Shown here: piece after piece, positions 1-8,718 of the stretch | Numbering within the stretch: position 1 is the first letter of the stretch | How the letters are laid out: each line of letters begins with the position of its first letter | Position numbers and translations under genes: made by a program | Notes under the pieces: generated by a model | Database searches by the model: none | Seen by the model: the letters and a program-made list of their open reading frames with translations, nothing else | What the model was told of the DNA's origin: nothing | NCBI RefSeq assembly: GCF_008364795.1 | Contig: NZ_VTTM01000006.1 | Coordinates: 1 to 64,000, forward strand | Reading direction: 5' to 3' | DNA from: Azospirillum oryzae | GTDB lineage: Bacteria; Pseudomonadota; Alphaproteobacteria; Azospirillales; Azospirillaceae | Length of the DNA stretch: 64,000 bases

Positions 1-78
1 GTTCGTCTGCAGAGCTTGGCACAAAGACCCCTCAAGCTTCACCGAAAACCCGCACCATCAAATGCCGGGACTAAACAC

Positions 79-1563
79 CTAGACGGCCTCCTTCCGCAAT
101 AGGGCGCCGAGCCGGCGCAATCCCGGCTCGATCCTGTGAGTGGCGATGGAGGTGAAGCCGAGGCGGAAATAACGGCGGCCCTCTGCCGGATCGAGGAAGA
201 AGATGTCGCCAGCCTCGATCAGAACGCCCTGGTCGCGCGCCCTGCGGACCAGATCGCGGCTGTCCAGGACGGGCGGACCTTCGATCCAGAAGCTCTTGGC
301 GCCGAAATCACGGCGGAAGCGGCAGCCGGGCAAAAGCTCCGGCAGCAGGTCGGCGATCCGCGCGGCCCGCTCCTCCAGCACGGTGGCGGTCCGGCGCAGA
401 TGCTGGCGGTAATGGCCGAGCTGGATGAAGGTGGCGAGGCTGCGCTGGTTGTTGGTCGGCGGGTGGCGCAGCATCAGGCGCCGCAGGACGCGCAGTTCGT
501 CGATCACCGGTTTCGGCGCCACGACGTAGCCGATGCGCAGACCCGGTGCCAGAATCTTGGAGAAGCTGCCAGTGTAGATCACCCGGTCCGCCCGGTCGAG
601 GCTCTTCAGGCAGGGCAGATCGGCATCCCCCTCCACCGACAGGTCGGATTCATAATCGTCCTCGACCAGGACGACATCTTGGCGGGCGGCGGCGTCCAGC
701 AGGGCGCGCCGCCGCCCGATCGGCATCACGGCGGTGGTCGGACATTGGTGCCCCACCGTCACAAAGGCGACCCGGCTGCTTGCGAACACCGCATCCGGCA
801 CGACGCCGAAGCCGTCGCTGGTCAGCGGCCGCATGTCCGCCGTCGCGATACCGACCATGTGGCGCACATCGGGATAGCCCGGATTTTCGATGCCGACCGG
901 CGTGTCGCGGCCGACCAGCAGCTGGACCAGCATCGACAGCGCATGCTGTGAGCCGATGGTGATGATGATCTCCCCCGGACCGGCGAAGATGCCGCGGCGG
1001 GGCAGCACCTTGTGGCGCAGCTGGTCCAGCAGGTCGGGGTCGTCGTCGTCGATCATGTCGCGGGCCCAGCGGGTGATCTCCTGCACGCTGGACGCCGCCT
1101 TCACGCTCTCCCGCCACGGGTTGGTCGGGAACAGGCTGGGATCGAACTGCCCAAACAGGAAGGGATAGGGATAATCCATCCAGTCGCGCGGCTTGGTGAT
1201 CTGCGGCAGACGCGATGGCTGGATGGCGAAGCGCGCTGCCCAGCCGCCCGCCCTGTCCGCCGCGACGCTGGCGTTCGTGGGCTCCGACGCCCGCCGGTCG
1301 TCCGACGAGGCGACGAAGCATCCGCTGCGCTCCCGCGCGATCAGCAGACCGTCGTCGATCAGATGCTGATAGGCGGCGTTGACGGTGTTGCGCGAGATGC
1401 CCAGCGCCTCGGCAAGGCTGCGGCTGGAGGGCACCCGCAAGTCGGGCGCCAGCAGTCCGGTCTCGATGGCTTCCGCGATGATGCTGCGGACACGCGCGCT
1501 CAATCCCTGCGGGTCACGCTCCATTCCGCCGAAAAGAAGCCGCCAGGCGGTGTCGATCTGCAT
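79..1563 (-). CDS. tauR: MocR/PdxR-type regulator, TauR-like
   Basis: A 494-residue fusion of an N-terminal GntR winged helix (about residues 18-85, with the recognition segment LGISRNTVNAAYQHL) and a class I aminotransferase-like domain (about 125-490). The PLP-binding lysine is Lys336 in TGSFSKILAPG, so the effector domain should bind PLP. MocR proteins of this kind activate adjacent amino-compound pathways, and TauR activates taurine genes in Rhodobacter capsulatus (established knowledge). The gene is divergent from tauABC and the taurine aminotransferase, which is why TauR is preferred over GabR or PdxR. The ATG at 1563 starts directly at the DNA-binding domain. Effector identity is inferred from context. 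Confidence 0.85.
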   Translation of the reverse strand: MQIDTAWRLLFGGMERDPQGLSARVRSIIAEAIETGLLAPDLRVPSSRSLAEALGISRNTVNAAYQHLIDDGLLIARERSGCFVASSDDRRASEPTNASVAADRAGGWAARFAIQPSRLPQITKPRDWMDYPYPFLFGQFDPSLFPTNPWRESVKAASSVQEITRWARDMIDDDDPDLLDQLRHKVLPRRGIFAGPGEIIITIGSQHALSMLVQLLVGRDTPVGIENPGYPDVRHMVGIATADMRPLTSDGFGVVPDAVFASSRVAFVTVGHQCPTTAVMPIGRRRALLDAAARQDVVLVEDDYESDLSVEGDADLPCLKSLDRADRVIYTGSFSKILAPGLRIGYVVAPKPVIDELRVLRRLMLRHPPTNNQRSLATFIQLGHYRQHLRRTATVLEERAARIADLLPELLPGCRFRRDFGAKSFWIEGPPVLDSRDLVRRARDQGVLIEAGDIFFLDPAEGRRYFRLGFTSIATHRIEPGLRRLGALLRKEAV

Positions 1564-1869
1564 GGTGCAACCGTCCTTCTTCCCCCGAGACCATCACGTC
1601 GGCCATCACGTCGGGCTGCGTGCCCCGGTATGCGGAAAAGCAAGAAGAGTGCCGGCCGGCGAAGGGCCGAACGGCGTCGGTTGCGGCGGTCGGCATGGTT
1701 ACCGGACGGGCGTCTGCCCAAACCGGCGCCACATGGCGCGGGATGGGGCAGCGGATCGGGCGCCGGACCAGTCACTGCCGCAAACCGGGAGGATCTGGAC
1801 CTTTCGGCGGGGGCGGCGGCTGGGTCCTAATGGCGGCATCGGATTACCGGCATCGACGGAGACCCCGCC
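1564..1869. promoter_or_regulatory. Divergent tauR-tauA control region
   Basis: 306 bases without a gene between the divergent regulator and tauA. Next to the tauR start, CCATCACGTCGG is repeated exactly and without a gap (1591-1602 and 1603-1614). Nearer tauA are CTGGACCTTT (1795-1804) and CTGGGTCCTAA (1820-1830), 25 bases apart in direct orientation. They resemble the direct repeat CTGGACYTAA that I recall for TauR of R. capsulatus, the second only with a one-base gap. A TauR operator here is an inference; no clear -35/-10 pair was assigned. Confidence 0.4.
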
Positions 1870-2877
1870 ATGACCTTCAGCAAGACCCTGCTCGCCACCG
1901 CCTTCGTCGCAATCGGCGCGCTGTTCGGGGCCTCCGCCCCGGCCGTGGCCGCGGAGAAGACCGTCACCTTCGCCTACCAGGACATGATGACGCCCATCCG
2001 CGTCCTGATGGAAAGCGGCGAGCTGGAGAAGAAGACCGGCTATGCCGTGAAGTGGGTAAAGTTCGGCGGTGGCGGCGACGTGATCCGCGCCATGTCGTCG
2101 GGCAACGTCGACATCGGCGAAGCCGGCTCTTCCCCCATCGCCGCGGCGGCCTCGCAGGGGCTGCCCATCACGCTGTTCTGGATCCTGGACGACATCGCCA
2201 ATGCCGAACAGCTGGTCGCCCGCAACGGCAGCGGCATCAAGTCCATCGCCGACCTGAAAGGCAAGACGGTGGCGGTTCCCTTCGTTTCGACCTCCCACTA
2301 CCAGCTGATGTATGCGCTGCAGGAAGCCGGGCTGTCGGGCAAGGACGTCAAGCTGCTGAACATGCGCCCGCCGGAGATCGCCGCCGCCTGGGAGCGCGGC
2401 GACATCGACGCCACCTTCATCTGGGCGCCGGTCCTGACCGCCGCGAAGAAGAACGGCACCGTCATCGCCAGCGCGGGCGACTTCGCCAAGAAGGGCAAGG
2501 CGACCTTCGACGGCATCGTCGCCACCAAGGCCTTCATGGCCGCCAACCCCGACTTCATGACGACCTTCGTCAAGCTGCTGGCCGCCGCCGACGCCGATTA
2601 CGCCAAGACCGGCGACGGATGGACCGCGGCCTCGCCGCAGGCGGCGGCCATCGCGAAATGGACGGGCGCCGCCCCGGCCGACGTGCCGGACGGGCTCGCC
2701 GCCTACCGCTTCCTGCCCCTGGAGGAGCAGGCGTCCAAGGAGTGGCTGGGCGGCGGTGCCGCCGAGGCGCTGAAATCGACCGCCGAGTTCCTGAAGAGCC
2801 AGGGCCGCGTCACCGAACTGGCTCCCGACTACGGCCCCTTCGTCACCGCCGACGTGGTGAAGGCGGCGGCGAAGTAA
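1870..2877 (+). CDS. tauA: Taurine ABC transporter, periplasmic binding protein
   Basis: 335 residues with a Sec signal peptide ([20 protein letters not shown], cleavage probably after APAVAA near residue 27), then a two-lobed NMT1/SsuA-type binding protein. The segments [39 protein letters not shown] and [15 protein letters not shown] are typical of TauA. It captures the sulfonate in the periplasm and delivers it to TauBC, whose genes follow after 46 bases. As the first gene of the taurine cluster it probably takes taurine, but sulfonate specificity cannot be read from sequence alone. Confidence 0.87.
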   Translation: MTFSKTLLATAFVAIGALFGASAPAVAAEKTVTFAYQDMMTPIRVLMESGELEKKTGYAVKWVKFGGGGDVIRAMSSGNVDIGEAGSSPIAAAASQGLPITLFWILDDIANAEQLVARNGSGIKSIADLKGKTVAVPFVSTSHYQLMYALQEAGLSGKDVKLLNMRPPEIAAAWERGDIDATFIWAPVLTAAKKNGTVIASAGDFAKKGKATFDGIVATKAFMAANPDFMTTFVKLLAAADADYAKTGDGWTAASPQAAAIAKWTGAAPADVPDGLAAYRFLPLEEQASKEWLGGGAAEALKSTAEFLKSQGRVTELAPDYGPFVTADVVKAAAK

Positions 2878-2923
2878 CGGTCCGGTCCGCAGCGCCATTC
2901 CCCGCACGTCAGGAGGCCCAGCC

Positions 2924-3727
2924 ATGCTCGAAGTCCGCAATGTCAGCGTCCAGTATGGCGGCGGGGAAGGCGCGACCGTCGCCCTGTCTTGGGTCGATCT
3001 GACCATCGAACCGGGGGAATTCGTGGTGGCGCTCGGCGCGTCGGGCTGCGGCAAGACCACCCTGCTGTCCTGCATCGCCGGCTTCCTGCCGCCGACGGAC
3101 GGGGACATCCTGCTGGACGGCAAACCGGTCACCGGGCCGGGGGCCGACCGCGGCGTGGTGTTCCAGCGCCACGCCCTGATGCCCTGGCTGACCGTGGCCG
3201 ACAATGTCGCCTTCGGCCTGAAGATGCAGGGCATGGGCAAGGCCGAACGCGGCCGGCGCGCCCGCAGCATGCTGGAGTTGGTCGGACTGGCGTCCTTCGC
3301 CGACAAGCGGATCTACGAGCTGTCGGGTGGCATGCAGCAGCGCGTCGGCATCGCCCGCGCGCTGGCCGCCGACCCGCGCATGCTGCTGATGGACGAACCA
3401 TTGGGCGCGCTCGACGCCTTCACCCGCGAACAGATCCAGGAACTGATCCTGCGGGTGTGGGCGGAGACGCGGAAGATGGCCTTCTTCATCACCCACGAGG
3501 TGGAGGAGGCGATCTTCCTGGCCACCAAGCTGATCATCATGACCCCGCGCCCCGGCCGGATCGCCGAGACGATCCCGCTGGATTTCAGCCGGCGCTTCCT
3601 GGCCGGGCAGGATGCCCGGTCGGTCAAGTCCTCCCCCGATTTCATCGCGATGCGCGAACGGGTGCTGGGCTTCATCCACGACCGCACCGGAAGCCACGGC
3701 GACGCCGCCACAGGAGAGGCCGCATGA
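2924..3727 (+). CDS. tauB: Taurine ABC transporter, ATP-binding subunit
   Basis: 267 residues with the complete ABC ATPase set: Walker [10 protein letters not shown] (about residue 38), Q-loop [14 protein letters not shown], signature LSGGMQQR, Walker [13 protein letters not shown] and the H-loop histidine in [10 protein letters not shown]. It belongs to the SsuB/TauB/NrtD family and energises sulfonate import at the inner membrane. A good ribosome site (AGGAGG) precedes the ATG. The last codon overlaps the tauC start as ATGA, indicating translational coupling. Confidence 0.88.
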   Translation: MLEVRNVSVQYGGGEGATVALSWVDLTIEPGEFVVALGASGCGKTTLLSCIAGFLPPTDGDILLDGKPVTGPGADRGVVFQRHALMPWLTVADNVAFGLKMQGMGKAERGRRARSMLELVGLASFADKRIYELSGGMQQRVGIARALAADPRMLLMDEPLGALDAFTREQIQELILRVWAETRKMAFFITHEVEEAIFLATKLIIMTPRPGRIAETIPLDFSRRFLAGQDARSVKSSPDFIAMRERVLGFIHDRTGSHGDAATGEAA

Positions 3728-4593
3728 AACCCACCGCCACGGAGCAAGCAAAGTCCGCCGACGGTCTGGCCGGCATTCCGTCCGGGATGGTGCCGCTGAG
3801 CCGGCTGCGCCGCCGGATGCAGGGCTTTCGTTCCCAGCCGGCGCTGATCAGCATGGCGGCGATCCTGGCGGCGCTGGCGCTGTGGGCGGCGCTGACCGGC
3901 CAGGGCGTGGTCAAGCCGCTGTTCCTGCCGAAAATCGGGACGGTGTTCCAGACCTTCCTCGACGCGGTGGATGGGCGGATCGACGGTGCGCCGCTGGCCG
4001 AGCACATCGCCATGAGCCTGCTGCGCGTGGTCAGCGCCTTCCTGCTGGCGGCGCTGATCGGCATCCCTGTGGGGCTGGCGACGGGGCTCAGTCCGTCCTT
4101 GCGGGCCGCACTCGACCCCTTCATCGAATTCTACCGGCCGCTGCCGCCGCTGGCCTATCTGCCGCTGGTCATCATCTGGTTCGGCATCGGCGAGACCTCG
4201 AAGATCCTGCTGATCTTCTTCGCCTGCTTCGCCCCGGTGGCGCTTGCCGCCCGGGCCGGCGTGTCGGCCGCTGCGGCCGATCAGGTCAACGCCGCCCGCG
4301 CGCTGGGCGCCAGCCGCTGGCAGGTGGTGGTGCATGTGGTGCTGCCGGCGGCCCTGCCCGACATCCTGGTCGGTCTTCGGATCGGCATGGGGGTGGGCTG
4401 GACGACGCTGGTCGCCGCAGAGATGGTCGCCGCCTCCACCGGGATCGGACAGATGGTGCTGAACGCCTCTAACTTCCTGCGCACCGACATCGTGCTGATG
4501 GGGATCTTCGTCATCGGCGCCTTCGCCGCCCTGTTCGAATTCGGCATGCGCTGGCTGGAACGCCGTCTGGTGCCCTGGAAGGGCAAGGTCTGA
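3724..4593 (+). CDS. tauC: Taurine ABC transporter, permease
   Basis: 289 residues. The first membrane helix is near residues 35-55 ([18 protein letters not shown]), and about six helices fit the BPD_transp_1 fold. The EAA-type loop that docks onto the ATPase is visible as [20 protein letters not shown]. The ATG overlaps the tauB stop codon. The N-terminal 30 residues are longer and more charged than in Escherichia coli TauC. It forms the channel of the importer with TauA and TauB. Confidence 0.87.
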   Translation: MKPTATEQAKSADGLAGIPSGMVPLSRLRRRMQGFRSQPALISMAAILAALALWAALTGQGVVKPLFLPKIGTVFQTFLDAVDGRIDGAPLAEHIAMSLLRVVSAFLLAALIGIPVGLATGLSPSLRAALDPFIEFYRPLPPLAYLPLVIIWFGIGETSKILLIFFACFAPVALAARAGVSAAAADQVNAARALGASRWQVVVHVVLPAALPDILVGLRIGMGVGWTTLVAAEMVAASTGIGQMVLNASNFLRTDIVLMGIFVIGAFAALFEFGMRWLERRLVPWKGKV

Positions 4594-4619
4594 ATCACTG
4601 AGGGAAGGTCGCGAAACCG

Positions 4620-5372
4620 ATGTCCATGCTCCTCTTCGGGGGCGTGACCTTCCTCGCCGCCGCCTTCCGCGGGGTGACGGGGTTCGGATACGCCCTGATC
4701 GCGGCGCTGGGGTTGCTGTTCCTGCCCTCGCCCGCCGCCGGCATCCCCTTCATCCTGGTCAGCGACCTGCTGCTGACCTGCTTTCTGCTGCTGGACCGCG
4801 AACAGGGGACGGTGGATTGGGCGGTGGCGTGGCTGATGCTGGCGATGGGGTTCGCCGGCGCGCTGTGCGGCAGCCTGATCGCCGCCAGCCTCGACGACGC
4901 AACCTCACGGCTGCTGGTCGCGGTGACGGTCTTCGGGGCAGCCTGCGTTGCCCTGGTGCGGGAGCCGCCGCACTGGCTGCGGCACCGGGCAGTCGGGGCC
5001 GGCATCGCCTTCATCGTCGGCGTCCTGCTGGCCGCCTTCGCCGTCGGCGGGCCGCTGATCGCGGCGTGGCTGCTGGCCGGTGGGCGCGACCGCCGGACCA
5101 TCAAGGGCACCCTGGCGGTGTTCTTCGGTGCGGTCGACGCGCTCAGCTTGGCCGGGCGTGCTTTGGTGGGGGCCATCGACCCCGGCGTGGTCGGGCTGCT
5201 GGCGGCTTTTATCGGTCCCACGCTTGCCGGTTTCGCCGCCGGCCGGCTGCTGTCCGCCCGCCTCAGCTTCGATGGCTGGCGGCGGCTGGCCTCCGGGGCT
5301 CTGTTCGCCGTGGCAGTGGCGGGCCTGATCCAGACCGCCGTCACGTTGGGCCTGAGCTACACTCCGTCGTAA
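4620..5372 (+). CDS. TauE/SafE-family exporter (TSUP)
   Basis: 250 residues, almost wholly hydrophobic, about eight membrane segments, with the family-typical first helix GVTFLAAAFRGVTGFGYALI. TauE/SafE (TSUP, formerly DUF81) proteins export sulfite, sulfoacetate or related anions. It lies 26 bases after tauC and 14 bases before the dehydrogenase gene. No sulfoacetaldehyde acetyltransferase (Xsc) that would make sulfite is present, so isethionate made by the next enzyme is a more likely export substrate, the role of IsfE in Chromohalobacter. Substrate is inferred. Confidence 0.75.
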   Translation: MSMLLFGGVTFLAAAFRGVTGFGYALIAALGLLFLPSPAAGIPFILVSDLLLTCFLLLDREQGTVDWAVAWLMLAMGFAGALCGSLIAASLDDATSRLLVAVTVFGAACVALVREPPHWLRHRAVGAGIAFIVGVLLAAFAVGGPLIAAWLLAGGRDRRTIKGTLAVFFGAVDALSLAGRALVGAIDPGVVGLLAAFIGPTLAGFAAGRLLSARLSFDGWRRLASGALFAVAVAGLIQTAVTLGLSYTPS

Positions 5373-5386
5373 GGAAAAATCACGCA

Positions 5387-6160
5387 ATGCAGAATATCGC
5401 CCCGAAGACCGCTCTCGTCACCGGCGCCACCTCCGGGTTCGGCGACGCCATCGCCCGGCGGCTGGTCGCGGAGGGCTGGCGGATCGTCGCCACCGGCCGG
5501 CGCCGGGACCGGCTTGAGGCGCTGGTCGAGGCGCTGGGCGGGCCGGCGGTGGTCCACCCGCTGTGCTTCGACATCCGTGATGAGGAGGCGACCCGCGCCG
5601 CGCTGGAGTCGCTGCCGCAGGAGTTCGCCGACATCTCCGTCCTGGTCAACAATGCCGGGCTGGCGCTCGGCACCGCGGCGGCGCAGGACTGCGACCTGGA
5701 GCAGTGGCGGACGATGATCGACACCAACGTCACCGGGCTGGTGACGATCACCCGGCTGCTGCTGGCCCGGCTGATCGCGCAGCGCGGGCTGATCGTCAAC
5801 CTCGCCTCCGTCGCCTCCAACTGGCCCTATCCCGGCGGCAACGTCTATGGCGGCACCAAGGCGTTCGTGAAGCAGTTCTCGCTCGGCCTGCGCAGCGACC
5901 TGTCGGCACAGGGGTTGCGCGTGACCTCCATAGAGCCGGGCCTGTCGGAAAGCGAATTCACCCTGGTGCGCACCGGCGGCGACAAGGCCGCCTACGATGC
6001 GCTCTATGGCGGGGCCAACCCGCTGCAGCCGGAGGACATCGCCGAGACGGTGCGCTGGGTGGTGTCGCTGCCCCCGCACGTCAACATCAACAGCGTCGAG
6101 ATCATGCCGGTGAGCCAGTCCTGGGCGCCGTTCAAGATCCACCGCGACACGCTTCCCTGA
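5387..6160 (+). CDS. isfD: SDR, probable sulfoacetaldehyde reductase
   Basis: 257 residues. The cofactor motif TGATSGFG is followed by ATGRRRDRLEAL, whose arginines after beta-2 favour NADPH. NNAG, the catalytic serine in ASVASNWPY and the YGGTK box (Tyr-x3-Lys) are all present. It resembles YdfG-like 3-hydroxy acid dehydrogenases, the branch that contains IsfD, which reduces sulfoacetaldehyde to isethionate. Its place between the exporter and the taurine aminotransferase supports that reaction. A general 3-hydroxy acid dehydrogenase is the alternative. The ATG at 5387 was chosen because it lies just after the exporter stop and begins at the Rossmann fold; upstream in-frame sequence is a shadow. 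Confidence 0.72.
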   Translation: MQNIAPKTALVTGATSGFGDAIARRLVAEGWRIVATGRRRDRLEALVEALGGPAVVHPLCFDIRDEEATRAALESLPQEFADISVLVNNAGLALGTAAAQDCDLEQWRTMIDTNVTGLVTITRLLLARLIAQRGLIVNLASVASNWPYPGGNVYGGTKAFVKQFSLGLRSDLSAQGLRVTSIEPGLSESEFTLVRTGGDKAAYDALYGGANPLQPEDIAETVRWVVSLPPHVNINSVEIMPVSQSWAPFKIHRDTLP

Positions 6161-6204
6161 TCCCGCCCTAACCGGCACCGCATTCCACCCCGAGGAGATG
6201 ACCG

Positions 6205-7602
6205 ATGGATGACGTCCTTCGGACCGATCTGTCACGCACCAACGATATCCGCCACGTCATTGAGGCCGACCGCGCCCATGTCTGGCACCATCTGACCCAG
6301 CACAAGGGCTTCGAGACGGCCGACCCGCGCATCTTCGTCGAAGGCAAGGGGATGCGGGTGTGGGATGCCACGGGGCGCGAATATCTCGATGCCGTGTCGG
6401 GCGGCGTGTGGACGGTCAATGTCGGCTATGGCCGGGCCAGCATCGCCGACGCGGTGCGCGACCAGCTGGTCAAGCTGAACTACTTCGCCAACTCCGCCGG
6501 GTCGACCGCCGGCGCCCGCTTCGCCGAAAAGCTGATCGGCAAGATGCCGGGGATGAGCCGGGTCTATTATTCGAATTCCGGCTCCGAGGCGAACGAGAAG
6601 GTGTTCAAGATGGTGCGCCAGATCGCGCACCGGCACCATGGCGGCCGCAAATCCAAGATCCTCTACCGCGAGCGCGACTATCACGGCACCACGCTCGGCA
6701 CGCTGGCGGCGGCGGGGCAGGCGCAGCGGCGCGCCCAGTTCGGCCCCTTCCCCGACGGCTTCGTCGAGGTGCCGCATTGCCTGGAATACCGCAGCCAGTA
6801 CGGCGCCGTGGAGAATTACGGCGAGTTGGCCGCCGACGCCATCGAGGCGGTGATCCTGCGCGAGGGGGCGGACACGGTCGGTGCGCTGTGCCTGGAGCCG
6901 ATCACCGCCGGCGGCGGCGTCATCACCCCGCCCAAGGGCTATTGGGAGAAGGTGCAGGACATCTGCCGCCGCCACGAGGTGCTCCTGCATATCGACGAGG
7001 TGGTGTGCGGTCTCGGGCGCACCGGCATGTGGTTCGGCTACCAGCATTACGGCGTGCAGCCGGACTTCGTCACCATGGCGAAGGGGGTGGCCTCCGGATA
7101 TGCCGCGATCTCCTGTACCGTGACGACCGAGCGGATCTTCGAACTGTTCAAGGACGATCCGGCCGACCCGATGTCCTTCTTCCGTGACATCTCGACCTTC
7201 GGTGGCTGCGTCGCCGGCCCGGCGGCGGCGCTGGAGAACATGCGGATCATCGAGGACGAGAATCTCCTCGCCAACACCCAGGCGATGGGAGAGCGGCTGC
7301 TGGCCGGCCTGTGGGACCTGTCGGAACGCCACCGCGCCGTGGGCGACGTGCGCGGCAAGGGGCTGTTCTGCGGCGTCGAACTGGTCCAGGACCGGGCGAC
7401 GAAGGAGCCTGCGGAGGAGAGGCTGGTGCAGGCGGTCGTCGCCGACTGCATGGCGAACGGCGTCATCATCGGCGCCACCAACCGCTCGCTGCCCGGCTTG
7501 AACAACACGCTGTGCCTCAGCCCGGCGTTGATCGCCACCGCCGACGATATCGAGCGAATCGTCGCGGCCATCGACGGCGCTCTGTCGCGCGTTTTTCAAT
7601 GA
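6205..7602 (+). CDS. tpa: Taurine--pyruvate aminotransferase
   Basis: 465-residue class III aminotransferase. The opening DRAHVWHHLTQHK is characteristic of Tpa. SGSEANEKVFKMVRQ, HIDEVVCGLGRTG (the aspartate that contacts the PLP ring nitrogen) and Lys293 in TMAKGVASGYA (Schiff base) are intact. The reaction is taurine plus pyruvate to sulfoacetaldehyde plus alanine. A 2-oxoglutarate-using variant (Toa) cannot be excluded. CGAGGAG precedes the ATG by seven bases. It ends the taurine operon, and its aldehyde product should go to the adjacent SDR. Confidence 0.87.
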   Translation: MDDVLRTDLSRTNDIRHVIEADRAHVWHHLTQHKGFETADPRIFVEGKGMRVWDATGREYLDAVSGGVWTVNVGYGRASIADAVRDQLVKLNYFANSAGSTAGARFAEKLIGKMPGMSRVYYSNSGSEANEKVFKMVRQIAHRHHGGRKSKILYRERDYHGTTLGTLAAAGQAQRRAQFGPFPDGFVEVPHCLEYRSQYGAVENYGELAADAIEAVILREGADTVGALCLEPITAGGGVITPPKGYWEKVQDICRRHEVLLHIDEVVCGLGRTGMWFGYQHYGVQPDFVTMAKGVASGYAAISCTVTTERIFELFKDDPADPMSFFRDISTFGGCVAGPAAALENMRIIEDENLLANTQAMGERLLAGLWDLSERHRAVGDVRGKGLFCGVELVQDRATKEPAEERLVQAVVADCMANGVIIGATNRSLPGLNNTLCLSPALIATADDIERIVAAIDGALSRVFQ

Positions 7603-7659
7603 CGGAGGCGTAGCACACTCAGCCAGCACACCCTGAGGCACGATCTGGCGGCGCTGCAC

Positions 7660-7692
7660 GGGTCCGGATCAGCCGTGGTTGGGACCGGACCC
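7660..7692 (+). terminator. Possible hairpin after tpa
   Basis: GGGTCCGG (7660-7667) and CCGGACCC (7685-7692) are perfect inverted arms around a 17-base loop, 57 bases after the tpa stop. There is no T-run, so at best a weak or Rho-assisted terminator. TTGACA (7699-7704) and TATAAT (7712-7717) lie just downstream but only 7 bases apart, too close to form one sigma-70 promoter. Confidence 0.3.
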
Positions 7693-7825
7693 GATGCCTT
7701 GACAATATTCCTATAATTGGGCAGGATCGCGGCTGCCAGCGCAACAGCTGCGTCCTTCCCGCCCCATCCCCTGCCCGACCCGCCGCGTGCCTGCCCAGGC
7801 CCGCGGCTCAAGGAGTTTGTGCGCC

Positions 7826-8668
7826 ATGAGCCTTGCCACAATGGGCGACGTCGCGTGCATCGCCGTCGCCGCCATCACCGTGCCCGACAGCCACGCCCGC
7901 CGCCGCATCGACGACGAGGAGGTGGAGTCGCTCGCCCGCTCCATCGAAGAGATCGGGCTGCTGCAGCCCGTCGTCGTTCGTCCCCTGGGCAGTGGGCGTT
8001 ACGAGCTGCTGGCCGGAGCTCGGCGGCTGCGCGCAGTGCAGGCGCTGGGCCGGGTGGGGGTGCCGGCCGTGGCGGTGTCCAACGAAAGCGCCGCGGTGCT
8101 GTCGCTGGTCGAGAACACGCAACGCCAGGGGCTGGACGCGCTGGAACTGGCCGAAGCGCTCCAGCGCCTCGTGGAGCGGGACTGGGGACGGGAGGCGCTG
8201 GCCCGGCTGGTCGGGCGCAGCACCAGCTGGGTCGGGGACCTGCTGAGCCTGAACCGGCTGCCGGACTGGATCAAGGCGGAGTACCCGAAAGTGCGGCGGG
8301 TGGTGTCGCGCTCGCTGCTGGTGGAGATCGCAAGAGTACGCGACGCGGAGGCACAGGCGGCGTTGTGGCGGGAGGCGAAGGGCGGAGCGCTCACCGTGCG
8401 GCAGGCGCGGCGGATGCGGCGCGAGGCTCTGCCGGCATTGCCCCGCGCCTTGTCGGCGGTGCGGCGCTGCGCCCGCCAGTTGGACCGGATCGACGCCGCA
8501 CCGGATCTGGCGGAGACGGACCGGTCGGCGCTGCTGGCGCTGCGCGACAGGATCGATGCGCTGCTCGGCGCCGGACAAGCCGGCGTGGTCCAGGACGATG
8601 CGGCGCGTGATGCGCTGGTGAGCGGGAGAGCCGCCGAGGCACTGCCGTTCGTCGGCCAGACATCGTGA
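7826..8668 (+). CDS. Orphan ParB/Spo0J-like protein
   Basis: 280 residues with a ParB N-terminal domain (about 10-105) including the box ELLAGARRLRAVQALG (GxRR in place of GERRxRA), then a helix-turn-helix region with LARLVGRSTSWVGDLLSLNRLP. AAGGAG lies 11 bases before the ATG. There is no parA next to it, and the true partition parB of this replicon is at 46213-47160. It may be a ParB-family regulator or a KorB/Noc-like DNA-binding protein rather than a segregation factor. It is transcribed toward the ureohydrolase gene. The family call is good; the role is unknown. Confidence 0.75.
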   Translation: MSLATMGDVACIAVAAITVPDSHARRRIDDEEVESLARSIEEIGLLQPVVVRPLGSGRYELLAGARRLRAVQALGRVGVPAVAVSNESAAVLSLVENTQRQGLDALELAEALQRLVERDWGREALARLVGRSTSWVGDLLSLNRLPDWIKAEYPKVRRVVSRSLLVEIARVRDAEAQAALWREAKGGALTVRQARRMRREALPALPRALSAVRRCARQLDRIDAAPDLAETDRSALLALRDRIDALLGAGQAGVVQDDAARDALVSGRAAEALPFVGQTS

Positions 8669-8690
8669 CCCGACCGGCGGCCCGGTCACG
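8664..8690. terminator. Hairpin between convergent genes
   Basis: CGTGACC (8664-8670) and GGTCACG (8684-8690) form a 7-bp stem over a 13-base GC-rich loop, starting at the stop codon of the ParB-like gene. It sits where two genes converge, as a bidirectional terminator would, but lacks T-runs. Confidence 0.3.
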
Positions 8691-8718
8691 ATCCTCCCGG
8701 TCAGCCGGCCGGCGGGGA

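Noticed and set aside
3129-4335. Long minus-strand frames across the tau transporter genes
   Set aside because: They are GC-rich shadows opposite well-supported genes and have no family motifs.
7699-7717. TTGACA and TATAAT close together upstream of the orphan parB-like gene
   Set aside because: Only 7 bases separate them, so they cannot be one sigma-70 promoter; kept only as a remark.
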